Shown here: piece after piece, positions 57,811 through 64,000 of the stretch
Layout of the letters: each line of letters begins with the position of its first letter
Numbering within the stretch: position 1 is the first letter of the stretch
Assembly (NCBI RefSeq): GCF_040358985.1
Contig: NZ_CP132932.1
Coordinates: 1,178,001 to 1,242,000, forward strand
Source: Tunturibacter empetritectus
GTDB lineage: Bacteria; Acidobacteriota; Terriglobia; Terriglobales; Acidobacteriaceae
Length of the DNA stretch: 64,000 nt
Direction of reading: 5' to 3'
The notes under the pieces: generated by a model
Database searches by the model: none
The model's input: the letters and a program-made list of their open reading frames with translations, nothing else
Told to the model about the DNA's origin: nothing
Translations under genes and position numbers: made by a program

Positions 57811-60800
57811 ATGTGGATTGTCAAAGTAGCTCTGAGCCGACCGTACACGTTTATCGTGCTGGCGATCCTGATTCTGATTGCTGCGCCTGTGGTCATCTCG
57901 AGTACGCCGACCGACATCTTTCCGAATATTAATATTCCTGTGGTGTCGGTTGCGTGGCAGTACACGGGACTGAATCCGGAGGAGCTTGAGGGCCGGCTGA
58001 CGACTCCGTATGAGAAGGCTCTGACGGTGCTGGTGGACAACATTCAGCATATCGAGTCGACTACGTTTGCGGGGCAGGTGATTGTGAAGATCTACCTGCA
58101 GCCGGGGGCGAGTCTGGATACGGCGAACTCGCAGGTTTCGGCGGCTTCGGAGTACCAACTGAGGAGCCTGCCTCCGGGGATTCTGCCGCCGCAGATTATT
58201 AACTTCAGCGCGTCGAGCGTGCCGATCGTACAACTGGGCTTGTCGGGCGCGGGGCTGAGCGAGCAGCAGCTGAATGACCTGGGGGCAAATTTTGTTCGGC
58301 CGCAGCTGATCTCGGTGCCGGGGGTTGTGATTCCGAATATCTATGGCGGCAAGCAGCGGTCGATTATGTTGAACATCGATCCGAAGCTGCTGCAGGCCAA
58401 AGGGCTGTCGCCGGTTGATGTGTTGAATGCGGTGGGACAGCAGAATGTGGTGCAGCCGGGTGGGACGGCGAAGATTGGCCAGGACGAGTATGACATTCAC
58501 ATCAACTCGTCGCCGGTGACGCTGGAGGGGATCAGCAACCTGCCGATCAAGCAGGTGAATGGCACGACGATCTATCTGCATGACGTGGCGACGGTGGCGG
58601 ACGGAAGCATACCGCAGACGAATATTGTGCGGCAGGACGGACGCCGCGGGGCGCTGATGGTGATTCTGAAGTCGGGGACCGCATCGACATTGACCGTGGT
58701 GAGCGGCGTGCGGAATCTGATTCCAAGGGTGAAGCTGACGGTGCCGCCTGAGTTGAAGATTACGCCGATCGGGGACCAGTCTGTGTTCGTTCGCGGATCG
58801 GTGCAGGGGGTGATCCGCGAGGCTGTGATTGCGGCGGTGCTGACAGGGCTGATGATTCTTTTGTTCCTGGGGAGCTGGCGCAGCACGATTATTATCGCGA
58901 TCTCGATTCCGCTGTCGATCCTGACCTCGATCATTGTGCTGGGACTTCTGGGCGAGACGATCAACATTATGACGCTGGGCGGATTGGCGCTGGCAGTCGG
59001 CATTCTGGTGGACGATGCGACGGTGACGATTGAGAATATCGAACGCTACCTGGAGGAGGGCAGAGAGCTGCATGACGCGATTCTGGAAGGTGCGGCGCAG
59101 ATCTCGGTGCCGGCGCTGGTATCGACGCTGTGTATCTGCATTGTGTTTCTGCCGATGTTCTTTTTGAGCGGGGTTGCGCGTTATCTCTTTGTGCCGCTGG
59201 CGGAGGCTGTGGTCTTCGCCATGCTGGCTTCGTATGTTCTCTCTCGCACGCTGGTTCCGACGCTGGCGATGTATCTGCTGAAGGCGCATGATCACCATGC
59301 TGTGCCCTCGAATAACATTCTTGCGCGGTTCCAGCGGGGGTTTGAGCGCCTTTTTGAGAAGCTGCGCACCAGTTATCAAGATCTGCTCGGACGGCTGGTA
59401 GCGGCACGGGTCTTCTTCGTTCCCATCTTTTTGCTGCTGTGCCTGTGTGTTTTCGCACTGCTGCCGTTTCTTGGACAGAACTTCTTTCCGAGCACAGACA
59501 ACGGATCATTCATCCTCCATGTTCGGGGCAAGAGCGGAATCCGCATCGAGGAGACTGCGAAGCTTTGCGATCTGATCGAACAAGATATTCGGAAGACCGT
59601 TCCCGCAGGAGAGATGGACAACATCCTCGATAACATTGGCCTGCCGTACAGCACACTGAATACGCAGCATGCTACTTCGGGGCTAATCGGTGCGGGAGAT
59701 GCGGACATTCTGGTCTCGCTGAAGGAAGATCACCATCCGACCGCCAAGTATGTCGAGGAATTGCGCAGGGATCTCCCGCGTGCCTTCCCTGGGGTTACGT
59801 TCTACTTTCTACCGTCGGATATTGTTACGCAGATTCTGAACTTTGGCCTGCCTGCTCCGATTGACATTCAGTTCGAGGGTTCGGATATCGCGGCTAACCG
59901 AAAGGTTGCGAACCAGGTATTGAGCGAACTGCACAAGGTTCCTGGCCTTGTGGATCTGCGCATCCAGCAGCCGGATGATTATCCCGTGCTGAACGTCGAC
60001 GTAGACCGCACTAAGGCGGCGCAGGGCGGCTACTCGGAACGGGATGTGGGCAGCAGTTTGCTGAACATCCTCGGGGGCAGTACGCAGCTGAATCCGATGT
60101 TTTATCTGAACTGGAACAATGGCAACACGTACAACATTGTGGAGCAGACGCCACAGTACCAGATCAGCTCATTGAACTCGCTCGAGAATATTCCAATCTC
60201 GTCTCCGACGGCAAAGCAGCCGGAGATTTTGACCGATGTCGCGACGATTAAGCGCAGCAGCGAAATGGAGGTGGTGACGCACTACAACGTGCGGCGCACG
60301 CTCGATATCTATGGAAATGTTCAGGGGCGCGATCTTGGGTCGGTGGGGCGAGACATCAACAAGATTGTGGCAAGAAATGAGAAGTCGCTGGTGCGCGGCA
60401 GCTTTGTGAGGGTGCGCGGTCAGATTGAGACGATGAACAGCTCTTACTTTGGACTGTTTGCCGGACTGGCGTTTGCGATTGTGCTGGTCTACCTGTTGAT
60501 CGTTGTTAACTTCCAGTCCTGGCTCGATCCGTTCATCATTATTACTGCTCTGCCGGCAGCGCTGGCGGGTATTGTGCTCTTCCTGTTCACAACGAGGACG
60601 ACGTTGAGTGTGCCCGCGCTGATGGGCGCGATCATGTGTATGGGCGTTGCGACGGCGAACAGTATTCTGGTGGTATCGTTTGCGAAAGAGCGCCTGTTGC
60701 ATCATGGGAACGCGATCGAGGCTGCTATTGAAGCGGGAGCGACGCGGTTCCGGCCTGTGATGATGACGGCTCTGGCGATGATCATCGGCATGATTCCGAT

Positions 60801-60990
60801 GGCACTGGGTGCGGGAGAGGGCGGAGAACAAAACGCTCCGCTAGGTAGAGCTGTGATCGGCGGACTGTGCTGCGCTACGGTTGCGACTCTGATCTTCGTT
60901 CCCGCGGTCTTTGCTTTGCTGCACAGCTCGGATAAGAAAAATGCGGTTGCCAACGAGAGCCGCGAGCACCAGTTGACTGCGGGCGACTGA
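57811..60990 (+). CDS. RND efflux transporter permease subunit (HAE-1 type)
   Basis: This 1,059-residue protein has normal length and RND layout: the first helix at about 12-32, periplasmic porter and docking domains, and two six-helix blocks. The proton-relay pair is at about D401-D402 in AVGILVDDATVTIENIERYLE. The N-terminus (IVKVALSRPYTFIVLAILILIAAP) and the PNINIPVVSVAWQYTGLNPEE motif match the bacterial multidrug/solvent branch. The operon order is permease, adaptor, outer-membrane lipoprotein, the reverse of the first pump in this window. A LysR gene diverges upstream. Confidence 0.95.
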   Translation: MWIVKVALSRPYTFIVLAILILIAAPVVISSTPTDIFPNINIPVVSVAWQYTGLNPEELEGRLTTPYEKALTVLVDNIQHIESTTFAGQVIVKIYLQPGASLDTANSQVSAASEYQLRSLPPGILPPQIINFSASSVPIVQLGLSGAGLSEQQLNDLGANFVRPQLISVPGVVIPNIYGGKQRSIMLNIDPKLLQAKGLSPVDVLNAVGQQNVVQPGGTAKIGQDEYDIHINSSPVTLEGISNLPIKQVNGTTIYLHDVATVADGSIPQTNIVRQDGRRGALMVILKSGTASTLTVVSGVRNLIPRVKLTVPPELKITPIGDQSVFVRGSVQGVIREAVIAAVLTGLMILLFLGSWRSTIIIAISIPLSILTSIIVLGLLGETINIMTLGGLALAVGILVDDATVTIENIERYLEEGRELHDAILEGAAQISVPALVSTLCICIVFLPMFFLSGVARYLFVPLAEAVVFAMLASYVLSRTLVPTLAMYLLKAHDHHAVPSNNILARFQRGFERLFEKLRTSYQDLLGRLVAARVFFVPIFLLLCLCVFALLPFLGQNFFPSTDNGSFILHVRGKSGIRIEETAKLCDLIEQDIRKTVPAGEMDNILDNIGLPYSTLNTQHATSGLIGAGDADILVSLKEDHHPTAKYVEELRRDLPRAFPGVTFYFLPSDIVTQILNFGLPAPIDIQFEGSDIAANRKVANQVLSELHKVPGLVDLRIQQPDDYPVLNVDVDRTKAAQGGYSERDVGSSLLNILGGSTQLNPMFYLNWNNGNTYNIVEQTPQYQISSLNSLENIPISSPTAKQPEILTDVATIKRSSEMEVVTHYNVRRTLDIYGNVQGRDLGSVGRDINKIVARNEKSLVRGSFVRVRGQIETMNSSYFGLFAGLAFAIVLVYLLIVVNFQSWLDPFIIITALPAALAGIVLFLFTTRTTLSVPALMGAIMCMGVATANSILVVSFAKERLLHHGNAIEAAIEAGATRFRPVMMTALAMIIGMIPMALGAGEGGEQNAPLGRAVIGGLCCATVATLIFVPAVFALLHSSDKKNAVANESREHQLTAGD

Positions 60991-61019
60991 AAGAATTTGA
61001 GAGGCATGAAGGAGAACGC

Positions 61020-62285
61020 ATGACGAGCGGAACTAAGGTGGAGACCAGGATGAATGAGGATGAGACCACACTCTCCGGCGATCGCCCGGCTGCGGTGGTG
61101 GACGCCCCCGCGCCCGGCCTGACAAGGGGGACGTGGATTGGAGTGGCGGTCATCGCTGTGATTGTGGCCCTGGTTGTCATCTTCGGGATTGCCGCGCGTC
61201 GCCGGACGGAGAGCACGCTCGAAACGGACACAAAAGCTGCCGCGATTCCGTCCGTCAAAGTGATTCATCCTGCGAGTTCGGTGCTGTCTTCGGGGCTGGC
61301 GCTGCCGGGAAACACGCAGGCGTATGTAGACACGCCGATCTACGCGCGCACGAGCGGCTATCTAAAGAAATGGTACTTCGACATTGGCACGCATGTTCGC
61401 AAAGGACAGTTGATGGCGGTCATCGAGACGCCGGAGTTGGATGAGCAGCTTCAGGTGGCGCAGGCCGATCTGAAGAGCGCAGAGGCTAACCTCAACCTGG
61501 CGAATACGACCTCAGCACGCTATCAAAATCTTCTGACGACTAACTCGGTCTCAAAGCAGGAGACCGATGTTGCGGTGAGTGATGCCGCGGCGAAGAAGGC
61601 GGCGGTGGATGCCTCGATGGCGGCAGTGCGTAGACTGCAACAATTGCAATCGTTCGAGAAGATTTATGCACCCTTCGATGGAATCGTGACGGCACGCAAT
61701 ATCGATATCGGCGGACTGATTCAGGCTGGCGAGAATACGACTCCGAAGGAGCTGTTCCATCTTGCTGCGATTCAAAAGATCCGCGTGTTCGTGTCGGTTC
61801 CGGAGGCTTACTCCACCTCGATCAAGGCCGGCGGCAAGGCGATGCTGACTTTGGACGAGTATCCGGGGCGGGAGTTTGAGGGCACCGTTGCGCGCAACTC
61901 GAACGCGATCGATTCAGCAACACGCACACTGAATGTTGAAGTGGATGTAGACAATCCCAAGGGCGAATTGTTGCCGGGCGCCTATGTGTTTGCCCACTTC
62001 AAGGTGCCGCAGCGCAGTTCGAATTTGATGATTCCGTCGAACACGCTGCTGTTCCGGGCACAGGGTCTGCAGGTGGGAGTCGTTCGCGATGGACGCGTGC
62101 AGCTGGTGCCAGTGACGATCAGCAAAGACATGGGCGCGAACGTTGAGATTGCCTCGGGGTTGACACCGAACGATGCCGTAATTCTGGATCCTTCCGACTC
62201 GCTGGCGAGCGGCCAGGAGGTGCAGGTGAAGAGCCAGATGAATGAAAACGCAACGCAGATGGAAAAGAAAGAGGGGGCGCAGTGA
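61020..62285 (+). CDS. RND efflux periplasmic adaptor subunit
   Basis: The 421-residue protein has an N-terminal membrane anchor (about 38-60), lipoyl halves around an alpha-hairpin (ADLKSAEANLNLANTTSARYQ to KKAAVDASMAAVRRLQQLQ), and the strand FDGIVTARNIDIGGLIQAG. Barrel and membrane-proximal domains follow. The ATG has GGAGAA nine bases upstream and is 29 bp after the permease stop. The last base pairs overlap the next gene (GTGA), so translation is coupled. Export partners are the preceding permease and the following outer-membrane protein. Confidence 0.94.
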   Translation: MTSGTKVETRMNEDETTLSGDRPAAVVDAPAPGLTRGTWIGVAVIAVIVALVVIFGIAARRRTESTLETDTKAAAIPSVKVIHPASSVLSSGLALPGNTQAYVDTPIYARTSGYLKKWYFDIGTHVRKGQLMAVIETPELDEQLQVAQADLKSAEANLNLANTTSARYQNLLTTNSVSKQETDVAVSDAAAKKAAVDASMAAVRRLQQLQSFEKIYAPFDGIVTARNIDIGGLIQAGENTTPKELFHLAAIQKIRVFVSVPEAYSTSIKAGGKAMLTLDEYPGREFEGTVARNSNAIDSATRTLNVEVDVDNPKGELLPGAYVFAHFKVPQRSSNLMIPSNTLLFRAQGLQVGVVRDGRVQLVPVTISKDMGANVEIASGLTPNDAVILDPSDSLASGQEVQVKSQMNENATQMEKKEGAQ

Positions 62286-63736
62286 CGCTACGACCAGGTG
62301 CTCTGGCCAGTGCCGCTGTGTTCCTGCTTAGCGGATGCATGGTGGGGCCAAAGTATGTGAAGCCTTCGGTTCCCATGGCGCCTGACTATAAGGAAGCAGG
62401 GCCGGATGCCTACAAGGAGAACTCGAGTTGGCAGGTGGCGCAGCCGTCCGATGCAGCACAGCGCGGAGAGTGGTGGACGATCTTTGGCGATGCGGAGCTG
62501 AATGCCCTTGAGCCGCAGGTGGCGGAGAATAACCAGAGTCTCAAGGCAACGGATGCTCGTTTTCGCGAGGCCCGAGCTTTGATCCGCTTCAATCATGCGT
62601 CGCTGTATCCGACCGTTGGTGTGGCGCCGACTGGCGGGGGCGAACGGGAATCGTCCAACCAGCCTTACTTCAATGTGAACAACGCCCAGGGAAATGGCGT
62701 GGGTGTACTTCAACTGCCTGTGGATTTGAACTACGAATTCGATGTCTGGGGGCGTGTTCGGCGCACAGTGAGCGCTGCTCGCGAGGAGGCCCAGGCAAGC
62801 GCGGGAGATCGGCAGACAGTAATGTTAAGCCTGCAGGCTGAGCTTGCGGTAGATTACTTCGAGGCCCGCAGCGCCGATGCCCAGGAGAAGCTGCTGAACG
62901 ATACTGTGAAGGACTTCGAAGAGGCCTACCGGATTACAAAGAATCGTTTTGAGGGCGGCGTCGCTCCGAAGTCGGACGTCGATCAGGCGCAGACGCAGCT
63001 TGAGGCGGCGAAGGTGCTGTCGCGTGATATTACGCTACAGCGAGCACAGTTCGAGCATGCGATCGCGATTCTGCTGGGCAAGCCGCCGGCGTCGTTCGCG
63101 TTGCCGAACGCTCCTCTCGATGCGAGGCCGCCGGCGATTCCGCCAGGGCTGCCTTCGGAGCTGCTGGAAAGGCGTCCGGATATTGCCTCGGCAGAACGGC
63201 GGGTTGCCGAAGCGAATGACCGCATTGGCATTGCACGGGCTGCGTTTTATCCTACGATTTCGTTGAGCGGTACCGTCGGGGTGGAGGGGACCTCGTTTGC
63301 GAACCTGTTCGACCCGGCGAGTCTGCTGTGGTCGCTTGGGCCAATGCTGTCGCAGACGGTGTTTGACGCTGGACGTAGAGCCTCGGTGTCCGAACAGGCC
63401 AATGCGAGCTATGACGAGACGGTTGCGAACTATCGGCAGACGACTTTGACGGCGTTTCAACAGGTTGAAGATAATCTGGTCGCGCTTCGCGTTCTGAACC
63501 AGGAGGCAGGGCATCAACACCAAGCCACGATGGCGGCCCAGTCTGCGGCGCAGATATTCAACAATCGATACGTTGGCGGACTCGACACTTATCTGCAGGT
63601 GGTGACGGCCCAGACCACTGAGCTGAATAACGAGCGCAACGACATCGATATTATGCGCAGGCAGATGGATGCGAGCGTGCTCTTGATCAAGGCTCTGGGT
63701 GGCGGCTGGAACGTGACGCAGCTGCCGAAGTTGTAG
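62282..63736 (+). CDS. Efflux outer-membrane lipoprotein (NodT/OprM family)
   Basis: This 484-residue protein has a lipoprotein signal with the lipobox LLSGC (Cys about 19), followed by MVGPKYVKPSVP, the standard opening of the NodT/OprM group. Two OEP repeats (about 65-260 and 270-470) contain the helical hairpins and the RPDIASAERRVAEANDRIGIARAAFYPTISLSG motif. It would form the outer-membrane channel for the second RND pump. The GTG start overlaps the adaptor stop by four bases. The stop is 4 bp before the converging histidine kinase gene. Confidence 0.95.
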   Translation: MTLRPGALASAAVFLLSGCMVGPKYVKPSVPMAPDYKEAGPDAYKENSSWQVAQPSDAAQRGEWWTIFGDAELNALEPQVAENNQSLKATDARFREARALIRFNHASLYPTVGVAPTGGGERESSNQPYFNVNNAQGNGVGVLQLPVDLNYEFDVWGRVRRTVSAAREEAQASAGDRQTVMLSLQAELAVDYFEARSADAQEKLLNDTVKDFEEAYRITKNRFEGGVAPKSDVDQAQTQLEAAKVLSRDITLQRAQFEHAIAILLGKPPASFALPNAPLDARPPAIPPGLPSELLERRPDIASAERRVAEANDRIGIARAAFYPTISLSGTVGVEGTSFANLFDPASLLWSLGPMLSQTVFDAGRRASVSEQANASYDETVANYRQTTLTAFQQVEDNLVALRVLNQEAGHQHQATMAAQSAAQIFNNRYVGGLDTYLQVVTAQTTELNNERNDIDIMRRQMDASVLLIKALGGGWNVTQLPKL

Positions 63737-63740
63737 CCCC

Positions 63741-64000
63741 TCAGCGGCCGGAGAGATTCAGCGGCAGGTAGAAGGAGAAGACTGAGCCTTGTGTGGGCTG
63801 GCTGGTGACCTCGATGGAGCCGCCGTGGGCTTCAACGATCGCCTTTGCGATGGCCAGCCCCATGCCTGTTCCCTGGACGCGATATCGCTGCCCCTGGCCG
63901 CGGTAGAACTTGTCGAAGATCATCATCTTTTCCAGGTCGTCGACTCCTGCACCACGGTCGGCGACGCTGGTGACGAGCTGGCCTCGGGAGACTTCGGCGC
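63741..64000 (-). CDS. Sensor histidine kinase, C-terminal part (cut by window edge)
   Basis: The frame is open to the end of the window and ends with a TGA at 63743-63741. The visible part is the HATPase domain: SVADRGAGVD (D/G1 box), IFDKFYRGQ (F box), GTGMGLAIAKAIVEAHGG (G2 box), then the last strands. This is a KdpD/OmpR-partner-like kinase tail. The sensor and His-box regions lie outside the window, so its signal is unknown. It converges with the RND operon. Confidence 0.88.
   Translation of the reverse strand, partial: AEVSRGQLVTSVADRGAGVDDLEKMMIFDKFYRGQGQRYRVQGTGMGLAIAKAIVEAHGGSIEVTSQPTQGSVFSFYLPLNLSGR

Noticed and set aside
57769..59379. 536-codon minus-strand frame under the second RND permease
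   Set aside because: Arg/Gln/His-rich antisense reading with no motifs, opposite a well-supported gene.

Overview
The window looks like chromosomal DNA of an Acidobacteriota member, probably family Acidobacteriaceae (Edaphobacter/Granulicella/Terriglobus-like). The basis is a high G+C content, a large ADOP-type (acidobacterial duplicated orphan permease) ABC permease, several acidobacterial-style small proteins, and dispersed intergenic repeats of a kind I associate with this family. No plasmid, phage, insertion sequence or CRISPR array was recognised. Four tRNA genes (Pro-TGG, His-GTG, Arg-TCT, Thr-CGT) are present, all with an encoded CCA end.

Layout. 0-6 kb: an RND tripartite efflux operon (outer-membrane channel cut by the window edge, lipoprotein adaptor, unusually long permease). 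6-13 kb: tRNAs mixed with housekeeping genes (DUF4112, DUF72, YheT-like hydrolase, MFS transporter, acyl-CoA dehydrogenase, a MerR-like/TPR fusion). 13-16.7 kb: a four-gene minus-strand cluster of HTH regulator, NfeD-like protein, flotillin and PspA, read from one promoter carrying two direct repeats. 16.8-31.8 kb: a SpoIIE-type phosphatase receptor, a LysR regulator, GNAT acetyltransferase, ADOP permease, AMIN/amidase_3 cell-wall hydrolase and a DtxR-family regulator with its Nramp metal transporter. 31.8-49 kb: alaS, a DUF429 protein, an Hsp15-like S4 protein, recX, an S9 peptidase, a histidine kinase, three secreted proteins of unknown role, two small Cys-rich proteins, an HNH nuclease and a ComF-like protein. 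49-57 kb: an OPT transporter, a flavodoxin-like protein, and a MarR/pirin/YceI group. 57-63.7 kb: a second RND operon (permease, adaptor, outer-membrane lipoprotein) divergent from a LysR regulator. The window ends inside a histidine kinase.

Links between genes. The DtxR-family gene and the Nramp gene each carry the same inverted repeat upstream. The second RND operon shares its intergenic region with a LysR gene and a T-N11-A box. The HTH/NfeD/flotillin/PspA cluster resembles a membrane-integrity module under self-control.

Structure beyond genes. (i) An intergenic element at four loci, six half-copies, has a hairpin stem that differs in sequence between copies but always stays complementary. 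(ii) Two clusters of CCAC/GTGG words are spaced about 11-12 bp, one helical turn. (iii) Strand G/C bias reverses abruptly inside the OPT gene near 51.9 kb. (iv) Two long genes (alaS and the S9 peptidase) carry internal low-G+C segments. Many starts were moved downstream of the longest open frame when a Shine-Dalgarno site or domain boundary supported it; each entry says so.
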